This document shows positions 1-9,300 of a DNA stretch of 20,043 nt, piece after piece (position 1 is the stretch's first letter; each line of letters starts with the position of its first letter). The position numbers and the translations under genes are program-made. The notes under the pieces are model-generated. The model did not search any database. It had not been told where the DNA came from and saw nothing but the letters and a program-made list of their open reading frames with translations. Where the stretch lies: positions 1 through 20,043 of the forward strand of contig CAZESB010000013.1 in NCBI GenBank assembly GCA_964515115.1, given 5' to 3'. Source of the DNA: UBA1370 sp964515115 (lineage in GTDB: Bacteria; Patescibacteriota; Microgenomatia; UBA1400; PJMF01).

Positions 1-892
1 CATTTGGTCTTGATTCTGGTACCGCTGGCTGCCCCTGCCTTTGCGGTTTTTGCCGGCTTTGCTGACGCACCACTTTCATTTCTGTTTCCGTTTGATCTTG
101 CGGCTGCCAACCAGCAATTTGGTACTCTTTTACTGGAGCTGGTTGCTGAGTAGCCTCTTGAGTCGCGACCTGCCTTTCAGCACCGCTTCTCATCAAAAAC
201 GCCACTGTTTCAAAAGTATCAGCGGTTACATCTGGTGATTGCAGGCCGTTAGTAGCCTCTTCAATGCCGGCCAGCAAAAGCGTGGCCGCAGTTGGATCCA
301 CACCAAGCTGCAGATTTTTAATTAGTCCAGCGGTGAGCTCGCTAACGATACCGGTGCCAGCACTCAAATTAACACTGCCCACCGTAGCCGGTATGGCGGT
401 CAAAGTCACAACTGGGGCGTTGCGGAAAAGCTCTTCATAGCCAAAATAGAGTTGTTCAAGATTTTCCAAGTTGTAAATGCCAATGAGGAAAATCAGGTCG
501 GCCTCGGCGCCGGTATAAGAAAACTCCACGCTGTCGGTACTGAGTGGCTCCTGGCCGCGCTGAGGTTTGATGGTGAGATAAAACTTGTTGGTTTCTTCCC
601 CAATGTGATAACTGACTTTATCCACCGCTTCCGGAGAATAATCAAAACTAACCACCAAATTTTGGTTGCCCACTTCTGTTCTGGTAATTTCAGCAACTTG
701 AGGCATTTCCTGAAATTGCGGCTGCCTGGGCGAGTAAAGGGTGGCGTCTTTGCCGGCTTGCCTCAAAGCCTGCTGCAGAGCAAAAGCGCTAGCCAACTCA
801 TCTTTGCTGGGGTTGGTGGCATACATCACCAAGATGGTCTGGGCATTTTCAAGTAAAGATTGGATTTGGGGCAACTGCTCGCGGTCTGTCAT
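1..892 (-). CDS. DHH-phosphoesterase-like protein, catalytic residues degenerate (3'-partial)
   Basis: An open frame runs from ATG at 892 through the left edge without a stop: 297 codons are visible and the C-terminus lies outside the window. The order of elements follows NrnA-type DHH phosphoesterases (oligoribonuclease / pAp phosphatase). It has an N-terminal Rossmann-like stretch (ILVMYATNPSKDELASAFAL, about residues 20-39), a strand-Asp segment (LVVSFDYSP), a second strand (ADLIFLIGIYNLENL), and then a helix region like the family's (DPTAATLLLAGIEEATNGL followed by TFETVAFLMRSGA). The metal-binding positions are mostly changed: the HxxPDxD equivalent reads ATNPSKDE, and the DHH equivalent reads TAI. 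An inactive or re-purposed paralogue is therefore likely. The frame ends in a Gln/Pro/Arg-rich linker leading out of the window. The start is supported by a -10 element six bases upstream. Family membership is fairly secure; function is not. Confidence 0.72.
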   Translation of the reverse strand, partial: MTDREQLPQIQSLLENAQTILVMYATNPSKDELASAFALQQALRQAGKDATLYSPRQPQFQEMPQVAEITRTEVGNQNLVVSFDYSPEAVDKVSYHIGEETNKFYLTIKPQRGQEPLSTDSVEFSYTGAEADLIFLIGIYNLENLEQLYFGYEELFRNAPVVTLTAIPATVGSVNLSAGTGIVSELTAGLIKNLQLGVDPTAATLLLAGIEEATNGLQSPDVTADTFETVAFLMRSGAERQVATQEATQQPAPVKEYQIAGWQPQDQTETEMKVVRQQSRQKPQRQGQPAVPESRPN

Positions 893-898
893 TCTTAA

Positions 899-907
899 AG
901 TATATCA
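899..907 (-). promoter_or_regulatory. Extended -10 promoter for the DHH-like gene
   Basis: On the minus strand TG-A-TATACT (positions 907 to 899) is followed by exactly six bases and then ATG at 892. A start site seven bases past the hexamer would fall on the A of the start codon, giving a leaderless mRNA. No Shine-Dalgarno sequence is possible in that space. Confidence 0.55.
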
Positions 908-916
908 CAATATATC

Positions 917-949
917 GGCAGTGGTAGTTTTGAGTTTTACTACTCTGCC
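917..949. promoter_or_regulatory. Inverted repeat in the divergent promoter region
   Basis: The arms GGCAG (917-921) plus GTAGT (924-928) can pair with ACTAC (939-943) plus CTGCC (945-949). There is a small internal loop, and a 10-base T-rich loop closes the hairpin. It lies between the two divergent -10 elements, so it could be an operator or a transcript hairpin. It could also be chance; no regulator is suggested by the sequence. Confidence 0.3.
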
Positions 950-993
950 GGGCCATCCTGTCAAGTTACGCTCTGTCATCATCTTTCAATTGT

Positions 994-1002
994 TGTTATA
1001 AT
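994..1002 (+). promoter_or_regulatory. Extended -10 promoter for the VirB6-like gene
   Basis: TG-T-TATAAT (TATAAT at 997-1002) is followed by six bases and then ATG at 1009. The hexamer is a perfect consensus. The predicted transcription start coincides with the start codon, so the mRNA is predicted to be leaderless. Confidence 0.6.
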
Positions 1003-1008
1003 ATCGCC

Positions 1009-2805
1009 ATGGCAAAGCGTATGCTTCTGCTAGCTGTTGTTTTTATTGCCCTGTTTTCCCTGGGAAGTGTTGTCGTATCTGCGCAGAATGAAGAGGAAGA
1101 AACTTTACCGATAACTGAAGATGTGGGCTTTACTACCGATGTCGCGCTCATCAAGCAGTACACTGAAGCAACTAAGAGGTGTGATTCTCCATCCCTGGAG
1201 TGCTTAGTGTATTACGTTGTTAATTACACTGCCATTGAGATCACCAACAGCATTGCCCCGATTGAGGGTGTGGAAGATCCCAATGATGGTGCCACTTCAA
1301 TTAACCAACTACAAAATTCAGACTACAAAGGCCCGGTTATTGCCGGAAAAAAAGGTGTGGTCCCAGGTCTCACCCATTTAATTGTCCAAATGTATGGCAA
1401 TCCTCCCGCCACTACGGAAATGTATGTCGCGGACGTGCTAAATTCAGCTGGCGTCGCGGTGGCGCCACCAGCTTACGCTCAGGGCCTGGGTTTTGTGGCT
1501 CTCAATCCAGTGCTTGAATTATGGAAAACTTTTCGCAATGTTGCCTACATTTTTTATGTGCTGATGTTTGTGGTGATCGGTTTTATGATCATGCTCAGAC
1601 AGAAGGTTGGACAACACGCAATTACCGCCCAACAAGCTATTCCCAGCATCATTATCAGTTTGATTTTTGTGACTTTTTCTTATGCTATCGCGGGATTCTT
1701 GATTGACCTGATGTATTTGAGTATGTTTTTGATTGTCGGTGTCTTTGAGAGTGTGGCCGGAATAGGCTCTGAAGTCATTGGTTACAATATTTTTCAACTT
1801 GGTAAGGAATTTATTAATCAAGGTTATTTCAGTGGAAAAGACTCTGCTTACAACATGGTTCCTGAAATGATTCAGGCAGCACTTAATAGTGGTAACTTCC
1901 TTGGACAAACCGCTATTAGTTGGGTGTCGGGCATAACAGTGGGTTTAATTGTTGCTGTAGCGGTATTGATTGCTACTTTTAAACTCTTTTTTGAGTTGCT
2001 TAAATCCTACGCCACTATTGTGCTGATGGTGGTAACTGCGCCTATTCAATTAATGATTGGCGCTATTCCCGGCAAAAATACCGTGAGCTCTTGGTTAAAA
2101 AGCTTGATTGGCAATTTGGCAGCATTTCCGATAGTTCTTATTGCGTTCATCATGTTTAGAATTTTTGTGGACGGGGCCATGGGTACACAATCTGGTGGAT
2201 TTATGCCTCCATTTTTGATTAGTAACGGAACTGCAAACGCCATAGCCGCACTGATGGGATTGGCTATCCTTTTGGCAATTCCTGAAATTGTGAAAAAAGC
2301 TAAAGATTTTCTTGGCAGTAGCGGTGGTTTTGGGGAAATGATAGCTCAAACAGGTTTTGAGCGAGCTAAAGCCGGGTGGACAGGCGACAAACTTACAGGA
2401 GGTATTGGTGCTAGACATGTTGTCAAACCAGGTCTTACCATTGGGGCAACTGGGATAACAACTGCTGTTGGAGCTGCTGGGGGTGGAGTGATTGGTGGAA
2501 TTGGGGGTGCATTAAGAAGCATAAGGGGTGGAGATTTCAGAACAAGAGTAAGTAGCGGCGCTAGACAAGGTGCAATTAGAGGCGGCTCAGCTGGCCTACA
2601 AGCACCTACTGCTGTAACCTTATTCCCCAGACTCGCGAAAAGTACTTACGATACAGCAAGAAGTGAAGCTAGCCAATATATGCAATACAACATATTGGAA
2701 AAGATGTATCAAAATATAAAAGATAATCCTCGCCTGCCTTCTAAAACCAGGGCTCACGCTGATCACATGATTAAACAACTGCGAAAAAAAAGGACTGGTG
2801 CTTAA
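1009..2805 (+). CDS. VirB6/TrbL-like polytopic membrane protein
   Basis: This 598-residue protein begins with a signal-peptide-like segment (MAKRMLLLAVVFIALFSLGS, cleavage plausible after the SAQ at 24-26). An acidic outer region with a cysteine pair (C58, C65) follows. Hydrophobic segments lie at about 178-197, 211-230, 231-250, 303-330, 335-352, 366-387 and 408-425. The core has the look of VirB6/TrbL inner-membrane channel proteins of type IV secretion systems: a polytopic centre with a charged, glycine-rich tail (about 430-598) after the last membrane segment. Its position at the head of a locus containing PrgI and VirB4 homologues supports that role. It faces the large unknown gene convergently. 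The start is fixed by the adjacent promoter and by the signal peptide. The assignment is based on topology and context, since VirB6 proteins are poorly conserved in sequence. An unrelated polytopic protein cannot be excluded. Confidence 0.68.
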   Translation: MAKRMLLLAVVFIALFSLGSVVVSAQNEEEETLPITEDVGFTTDVALIKQYTEATKRCDSPSLECLVYYVVNYTAIEITNSIAPIEGVEDPNDGATSINQLQNSDYKGPVIAGKKGVVPGLTHLIVQMYGNPPATTEMYVADVLNSAGVAVAPPAYAQGLGFVALNPVLELWKTFRNVAYIFYVLMFVVIGFMIMLRQKVGQHAITAQQAIPSIIISLIFVTFSYAIAGFLIDLMYLSMFLIVGVFESVAGIGSEVIGYNIFQLGKEFINQGYFSGKDSAYNMVPEMIQAALNSGNFLGQTAISWVSGITVGLIVAVAVLIATFKLFFELLKSYATIVLMVVTAPIQLMIGAIPGKNTVSSWLKSLIGNLAAFPIVLIAFIMFRIFVDGAMGTQSGGFMPPFLISNGTANAIAALMGLAILLAIPEIVKKAKDFLGSSGGFGEMIAQTGFERAKAGWTGDKLTGGIGARHVVKPGLTIGATGITTAVGAAGGGVIGGIGGALRSIRGGDFRTRVSSGARQGAIRGGSAGLQAPTAVTLFPRLAKSTYDTARSEASQYMQYNILEKMYQNIKDNPRLPSKTRAHADHMIKQLRKKRTGA

Positions 2806-2807
2806 TG

Positions 2808-2847
2808 GCTCACTATAGTTCTTTGCCTTTTTGTGAGCAAGCTTTTA
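2808..2847. terminator. Possible terminator between convergent genes
   Basis: GCTCAC at 2808-2813 and GTGAGC at 2833-2838 form a 6-bp stem around a 19-base loop in the 49-bp gap between the convergent genes. The right arm is followed by a short T-run (CTTTTA). The stem is short and the loop is long, so this is a weak candidate supported mainly by its position. Confidence 0.35.
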
Positions 2848-2854
2848 CAATTTC

Positions 2855-5800
2855 CTAATGCCTTAAGAATTTTGCAGCAATATTTTGTAAGATTTGTTCG
2901 TAAATTTCCATACCAATGGTGAAGGTTGTGTAGAACTGATCGATGATATCTTCAAGTATGTCTTGAGCCATTTCGTTTGTAAAGTTCGCAGGCATTTTCT
3001 CACCAAGGAAAAACTTCACTATTGAAGGAGCCTTATCCTCCCCATCTCCTATATTTTCGAGGTCATCAGGCAAAGGTAAGATGAAGTTTGGGTTCTTAGT
3101 AAACACTTTTCTAATGAAGTTCTTAGCATCCCCAGGCGCAGTCCAACGTTCGGAGGTTTCTTCGTTAGTAATCTTGTGTATTACTACCGATAGTAAAAAT
3201 AAAAACCTCATTCTGTTTTCAAACTCTATAACAACTCTTTCTCTCCCTTTTTTATTGGGTGTGCCATCAGGTAATTTATCAATAGGAGTTAGAGTTTTCA
3301 GATTCCCAATTCCTGGGAACATGAACGTTGCGTACTTTATCATTTTAAAAACAGGCCCAAAATCCAAATTGGTGCCAGTGCTGACAAAATCTTCTTTGGA
3401 AGCAAAAAATATCTTGCGGAAAATCCCGCCGGCGTTGTTTGCCACATTAGTATAATATTCAAAGAGATTCCATCTCTCTGAAGGATTTGTATCAAATTTC
3501 CAAGCTTCAAAAATGGGCACACCTCCATCATCTCTCAAATCATCAAGTGTTGCTGCCAGAGGCTTATCATATAATCCGGGAAGTTTTGGCCCTTGATTGT
3601 TTGGCGCAAGTCTAAACGAACTTTCCGTCGTTGATCTGTTCGTAAAAGGATCATGTTTTAACGGAGCCGTTTGCATTGGCATCAACATGGAAACACCATC
3701 TTGTCCTAGCACTATTTGAGAATGATTAAACAAGAAAGCAGCAGGCCCAGATGTTTCAACATTTACACTCGATACGTTTCTCTTAAATTCTACCCCATTA
3801 ATTGTATATTCTACTTCCTCATCTTTTATGTCATATTTTGATTCGGGAGAAATACGAGGCGGATTTGATGTTTGAAAGTGATCCTTTATAAATCTAACAA
3901 ACTTTTTACCATTTCCGTTGGCCAAAAATGACTCGAGTTGCGGTAAATCTTCTTCCGGCATTTGCATCAAAAATCTAAAAAATATTGGGCTTTGATTCGC
4001 GTAATCACCCTCTAAATCTCGGCCTACATACGTTGGCCAGTGATACATTTTATACATTTCATCAGTTAATGAAGTAGGCTCATGGGCAATTGCAGATGGA
4101 GGATAAACTGCCATTATAAATAATCTTGCAATTCTAATGATATGAGCACTATCAATCTTTGAAGAAATTTTACCTGTAAGATACTCGTAGTCTGCAGCAC
4201 CTTCCAAAATTGTCATTAATTGATTAAACCTTAGGTGTATATTCTTCGCATTAATAGCAGTGCTGTCACTAGTTTTAAAAGTTCTGGTGTTACCAATGAT
4301 CTCATCATTGTGACCGCTTTCTAAGTAAGTAAAACCAAACCCCTCCTTCTTTCTTAGAATGTCAAATAGTTTGCGAAAAACCCAAGTCGTTGCGTTTTGA
4401 TCAACTTCTAAAGTTCGCTCGCCACTTCCTTCTACTAGCGGATTTTTTGCTTTGACTTCAAGTCTGCTTAATTTGGGGTTGATTACTTCTCCAACATCAG
4501 GATGCCCAAAAGATCTTTCTAAAAGCATGTTGAATAATGAGCCATTTACTTCACCTAAATATTCCTCGGTAAATGATGAGGGAAACTGCCTTGATACACC
4601 TTTATCTCCACCTTCTGTACCTAAAATAGAGTTGCCAATTTGACTCCAAGCAAAATGGATGCCTTTAGCTATGCCAAACCATTCTTTCAAACCATTCAAG
4701 TCTTCTATATAAGGTCCTTTAATTTTCTGCTCAGCTAAACGCTGCATTATACTAAAGCCTCTGTTTTCAATTGGATTATTGGAAGTATCTCCGAAATTAC
4801 TCGGGTTTTGATTTCTTTTTTCGATTTGTGTTACAAGGTGAATAACTGTTTTTCTCCTTAGTTTATATTCTATTTTCCACGCCCTCAGCTCCAATTCGTT
4901 TCTCAGCGAATCATTTTTGATTGCATTTATTCCATCATAAAGATCTTTTAACTCATCTGTAATTTGATCGCTATTTGCATCAAAAACTAACAATGGAAGG
5001 TCATCGGTGCTTTCAAACTCATTTAAGATTCTCTCAATTCGTGAGCGCTTGCTTTCCTCGTCTTCGTTATCATCTGGTTGATTATCTGGCGGAGGCGGTT
5101 CTTCCGGCGGTTCATTTTCTCCATCATCAGGTTCGGGCGGCTCTGTTTCTTCTTCTGGTTGGTCTTCGCTTTCTTGCTGTTGCTGACGTATGTTTCTTAA
5201 TTCATCTTCAACTATTTGTTTGAAAGCTAGAATGTCGTTAATTAGTGCTCGTTGCCTATACCGATCCCAGTTAGCTTTTGGCAGTTGTGCCAAATGATTG
5301 CTGAAGGCAAGTATTACTAATTTGGTGGTGTTCAAAAAAACCACTTTGCCATCTTCTGGTTGCCCGGTAAGCATTAAGCCAAGATCATCAAAAAATTCTT
5401 CCGCCTGCTCGATTGTTTCTAGACGAGTAAACAAGGGAATTATGTCGGCGGTTTTCAAATCTTCATTTTCACTTTGCAACTCAGCCAGCTCCTCCCAAAA
5501 CCCATTTTTGTCCCAGGATTGTTCTTGCTCTTCATCCTCTTGCGCCCCAGCCCCTTCACCTTCCTCATTTTCCCTTGCAAGCAAACTTTCGATCTCTTGT
5601 CGGTATTGCTCAAGTTTTTCAACTATCGCCTTAGATTGAATTTCATTTAAAACAGGTTTAATTATCGCCCTCAATTCAGCGGGGTACGTTTGCTCATCTG
5701 CATACACCTCTACAAGAACATTGATTCTTTGTATTGACCCATTAACTAAACTTACATAATTCTGAAGTGTTTGTCTGTCATCATCACTAAAATTAGCTTT

Positions 5801-6229
5801 TCTAATCAAACTAGTAAAATCAGTTTTCATCCAATTGTTAATGTCGTTGATCGTATTGAATAAATTTCGGATTGCACGCTTAAGGCGTTTGTTTTTTTCC
5901 GGGTCGTTGATGGGTTGTTGTTCTGCTTGCTGTTCTCCTTCTTCTGGGATTTCCTCTGGTTTTGTAGTAACGGGTTTCTGCTTAGGGATTTTTTTCTTCA
6001 ATTCTTCAAAATTCATAAATTGAGGCAAGTCAAGCGCGCTCGGATTGTCGTCCAGAATTTCCTGCGCTTTCTCGACTGCCGCCCTTGCTTCTGAAATATT
6101 TCCGCTGTCAAAAGCCGCCCCAGCCTCTTCCAAATGAGCATCAAACTCAGCAGAGGGATTAGAAAATTCAGCAGACTCACTATCAGGTTGAGTGTCAGGC
6201 TGATGGTCGGGACGAGGTTGTTCGGTCAT
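2855..6229 (-). CDS. Large hypothetical protein within the type IV secretion-like locus
   Basis: This 1,124-residue protein starts at ATG 6229 and ends with TAG at 2855-2857; I do not recognise a family. Residues 1-110 are acidic and look disordered, with a TPR-like helix pair (about 27-60, ISEARAAVEKAQEILDD). Two helical segments follow, separated by Glu/Asp/Gln-rich linkers. A striking Pro/Glu/Asp linker lies at about 350-395. Residues 400-1124 look globular, mixed alpha/beta, with many aromatic residues. There is no signal peptide or clear membrane segment, so it is probably cytoplasmic or secreted by a non-Sec route. It is the only gene on the minus strand inside the cluster, and it has its own promoter divergent from the LytM/NAGPA gene. 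The DNA looks more AT-rich than that of the dnaA side: two 60-base lines I counted were 27% and 30% G+C, although another was 48%. It could be an accessory factor, a secreted substrate, or an inserted gene. Confidence 0.85.
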   Translation of the reverse strand: MTEQPRPDHQPDTQPDSESAEFSNPSAEFDAHLEEAGAAFDSGNISEARAAVEKAQEILDDNPSALDLPQFMNFEELKKKIPKQKPVTTKPEEIPEEGEQQAEQQPINDPEKNKRLKRAIRNLFNTINDINNWMKTDFTSLIRKANFSDDDRQTLQNYVSLVNGSIQRINVLVEVYADEQTYPAELRAIIKPVLNEIQSKAIVEKLEQYRQEIESLLARENEEGEGAGAQEDEEQEQSWDKNGFWEELAELQSENEDLKTADIIPLFTRLETIEQAEEFFDDLGLMLTGQPEDGKVVFLNTTKLVILAFSNHLAQLPKANWDRYRQRALINDILAFKQIVEDELRNIRQQQQESEDQPEEETEPPEPDDGENEPPEEPPPPDNQPDDNEDEESKRSRIERILNEFESTDDLPLLVFDANSDQITDELKDLYDGINAIKNDSLRNELELRAWKIEYKLRRKTVIHLVTQIEKRNQNPSNFGDTSNNPIENRGFSIMQRLAEQKIKGPYIEDLNGLKEWFGIAKGIHFAWSQIGNSILGTEGGDKGVSRQFPSSFTEEYLGEVNGSLFNMLLERSFGHPDVGEVINPKLSRLEVKAKNPLVEGSGERTLEVDQNATTWVFRKLFDILRKKEGFGFTYLESGHNDEIIGNTRTFKTSDSTAINAKNIHLRFNQLMTILEGAADYEYLTGKISSKIDSAHIIRIARLFIMAVYPPSAIAHEPTSLTDEMYKMYHWPTYVGRDLEGDYANQSPIFFRFLMQMPEEDLPQLESFLANGNGKKFVRFIKDHFQTSNPPRISPESKYDIKDEEVEYTINGVEFKRNVSSVNVETSGPAAFLFNHSQIVLGQDGVSMLMPMQTAPLKHDPFTNRSTTESSFRLAPNNQGPKLPGLYDKPLAATLDDLRDDGGVPIFEAWKFDTNPSERWNLFEYYTNVANNAGGIFRKIFFASKEDFVSTGTNLDFGPVFKMIKYATFMFPGIGNLKTLTPIDKLPDGTPNKKGRERVVIEFENRMRFLFLLSVVIHKITNEETSERWTAPGDAKNFIRKVFTKNPNFILPLPDDLENIGDGEDKAPSIVKFFLGEKMPANFTNEMAQDILEDIIDQFYTTFTIGMEIYEQILQNIAAKFLRH

Positions 6230-6237
6230 CAAAAAGA

Positions 6238-6246
6238 ATTATACCA
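6238..6246 (-). promoter_or_regulatory. Extended -10 promoter for the large unknown gene
   Basis: On the minus strand TG-G-TATAAT (6246 to 6238) is followed by TCTTTTTG and ATG at 6229. The eight-base gap leaves room for a leader of about 0-2 bases. The TTG at 6232 directly before the ATG is less likely to be the start. Confidence 0.58.
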
Positions 6247-6312
6247 CCACTTGAGATATTGCGCACATAAGCAATGGCTTTTTGTGCCAACCGCGCCAGC
6301 CTGTGTTTGCGG

Positions 6313-6318
6313 TATAAT
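6313..6318 (+). promoter_or_regulatory. -10 promoter element for the LytM/NAGPA gene
   Basis: A perfect TATAAT lies six bases before ATG 6325, the same spacing as at the VirB6-like gene. This decides the start: the in-frame ATG at 6274 lies upstream of the promoter and would add 17 residues with no resemblance to a signal. The mRNA is predicted to be leaderless. Confidence 0.6.
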
Positions 6319-6324
6319 TACACC

Positions 6325-9300
6325 ATGGCTAATGCGGACGCACCTGCTCTACCCTTAACCAAACTCGAGGATGTAAAATATTTCAACACCGACGTTTCTC
6401 CGGAGGATTTTAAAGAATTTCTTACCACCCTTCCCCAGGCCATCTCCGGCAGCGGTGAGTTGCAAAAGGGGGTGAAAGTTTTTGTACCAGGCAACGAGAG
6501 AGTTAACAGCAGAAAACTCACGCCTGCTGACGATCCCGATCTGGTTTTAGAAGAACACAGTGCCGAAGCGCTCTATTATTCCGATATCGTCCGGCTCATT
6601 TCTGACTCGATGAGATGGCTCATGGAAAATGGCACTCACAAAGTAATTGAGGATTTAAGAAATCAATTTGATTATTTAAACAGAAATCCCAATGGCCTCT
6701 TGACCAAGTGGGGAGGTGCTAAAGCTGATGGTGAAAGCGCTGTTTCCGAAATAGAAATTCAAAAATTTAGAGGCGACATCCCTGAGTTAATCAACTACGT
6801 GCTCTATTTTGCCGAAAAAGAGTTTGGCGACCTGGCTGCAGAACCATCGGAAGATGTTGGGGAGGCAATAGCTCCAGGGGAATCGGCTAAGGGTGATGAT
6901 CAGGCTGTTGTTGGGGAAAAGCCAGAAGTAGGCGGAGAGGTTGACCAAGCTGGCTCAGCAGAGCCAGATGAACAGCGCCCTCAGCCTCTCAGTCCAGAAC
7001 AAGAAGAAGCCCACAAAAAAAAAGTCCTCTACGAAGCCACCTGGATTTACAATCAAGCGCTGCATGATTTTTTTGTTTCTCATGGCATTGACTACGATTA
7101 TCTCGAAACTCATCCCGAGTTGCGCGACCTCATTCTCTCTGAAACCGTCAAGCTCTTGGAAAACCGCTCTGAGAGCGAACTGATGATTCTCTTTGCCAAC
7201 CCAGGTAGAAGATTGGAAATACTCAGAGAGCTTTACATCAATTTGGCCCAGTCGCCACAATTCAGTACTGGCTTGCAAAATTTTTACGATACTTACACCC
7301 AAGCACTACCCGATGAAACACGCCAAGAATTTCTAACTAGCTTGTCCCGCTCTGAAAATGTTCTTTCCCAGGCTATTCAGGACAAAATGGTTTCCAGCGA
7401 TTACCAACTGCGCCAACAAGTCGCAGAAGTTTTGGGTACCGACAGTCCCACCTTGATTGGCGTCGGTTCGCCGGAATTCACCCAAGTTATGGGTTCAATT
7501 CAGATTAATATTGACGCGCTTTTGCTTGGTCAGGGTGCGGACTTTTTGGTTGTCAATTCCGATGCGAGTGTGGAACAAACTGGCGGCAATCCTTACAACG
7601 CCATTTGGCTGATTCAAAAAATGAGCGACGAGCATCTGTTGTTGATGCTCGGTATTCCTCCCGATATCCGTCTTTCTGAGGAAGCAGTAGAGAGGTTGAG
7701 AAAAATCGTCATCAATTACGCCAGAATGAGAGCGATTTATCTGGCTGAGAGTGCGGAAAATCTTACTATTACTGAGGGGATCAATCCGCTCAGCGAGGCA
7801 GATGCCAATGCTATTGCCGCCAATGATGCGGTCACTGCCAAACGAGCACTGCTAGCGCCGCATCAAGATACGGCCGGATTAATCAAGGCAGAAGAAGGTT
7901 CGGGAGATGGCGCCGAAGTCGTTTATGGAGCTTTAACCAAAAATGTTAAACAACTTGAGGCCAAGCGACAAGCTCAATGGCACTCACTTTCTAAAGAAGA
8001 GCAAGAGCTCGTCCTGGTATTTCTGGGCAAAGAAATCGGGGCAGAATATTATGAAGTCCCCTTTGAAATCGGGCTGTTTAGACTGCAGGCGCTGATAGCT
8101 GAGGCAGAACTGCTCAAGTACCAGGCGGCCTCACAGGCAATGATGAACGAGGCTTTATACGCCTTTGCCCACGAACAAGAACTTGCTGTCAGGCAGGAGT
8201 TTTTGCGCCAGGAAATTTTCCGAGAATATGTTGCCTCCGTTAATGAAGCAGAGATGGCTGCCATGGCTGAAGAACTCGGCTACGAGAATGAAGCTCAACT
8301 TTCTGAAGAAAGCCTGACCAATGTTGTGCGTGCTCACGAGGGCGTAGGGGCGCGGACTGAGGCGGGGGCAGCTGGTGGCGGACGTTTCGGCGGGTTGGGA
8401 AAAATTGGCAATCGTTTTAAAGACCGGTTTGCAGATCGCTTGGCTCCAAAACAAAAACTGCTTGGGGCTATTAAAAAAACTGGGGCTAAGAGACTGGGCA
8501 GCGCCGCGGCTCAAAAATTAGGTGGCCTGATCGGCGGCCCGGTAGGCGCAGCGCTTACCAAAGCCCTTACAGGAAAAAACAGAAAGTTGGTGGGTGGCGC
8601 TCTGGCTGGAGCCGGGCTGCTGGCCTTAAAAGGCCTTGCCGCGATGTTGCAGGGTGGCAAAGCCTTGCTGATTGGCTTGGGAGCTGGTGGTGCTACCGGG
8701 GGAGCGCTATTATTATTGGGTTTAACCGGCCCGGTTGGAGCGGTGATCATTGGTGTTGGCGCGGGCTTGGCTGCTGCTGGCGGGTATAGTTTGTTGAGTG
8801 GAGCTGGTGGCGCAGAAGGAGCAGCGGGCCTTGGTGGTGGTGGATTGGCCGGGGGACCGGGTGGAGTTCCGCCCGCTACTTACGCAACACCTACCACTAT
8901 GCCAGCAGAGGCTGTAAGCGGTGCGGAAGCCGTAACTGGAGGCGCAGCAGCGGCTGCAACCACCACAACTACCGCCACAGCCACCGGCGCTGCTAGCTGG
9001 ACTACAGTCGCCAGCCTTCCTACCGCGGTCTTAATTCCTATCTTAAGCCTGGCTTTGACGGCGGTAGCCAGCCTCATCGTCATCCTCATCATCCAGGGCT
9101 CCTTTCTCATCACCCTGCCGCCATCTCTTACCAGCCGGACTTACAGCAGCAACTTGAGTGGCTTTGAGGGCTGCTGGCCCACTACCGGCCGAATCACTTC
9201 ATACCAAACCTACATGATTGGTGGGGGTAGTACCGCGCACGCCACTGTAGGCGCTGGTAAATACTTACATGGCTACGAGGGCCCGGGTATTGCCCTGGAC

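Noticed and set aside
1519..1908. 129-codon minus-strand frame inside the VirB6-like gene
   Set aside because: Antisense shadow of a well-supported membrane protein; no family resemblance or start signal.
6230..6232. TTG start directly before ATG 6229 on the minus strand
   Set aside because: The ATG is adjacent and better placed relative to the -10 element. The same holds for TTG 14462 against ATG 14465 at virB4.
6274..6324. In-frame ATG at 6274 extending the LytM/NAGPA protein by 17 residues
   Set aside because: It lies upstream of the perfect TATAAT at 6313-6318, and the added residues show no signal or domain feature; ATG 6325 fits the promoter spacing seen elsewhere.
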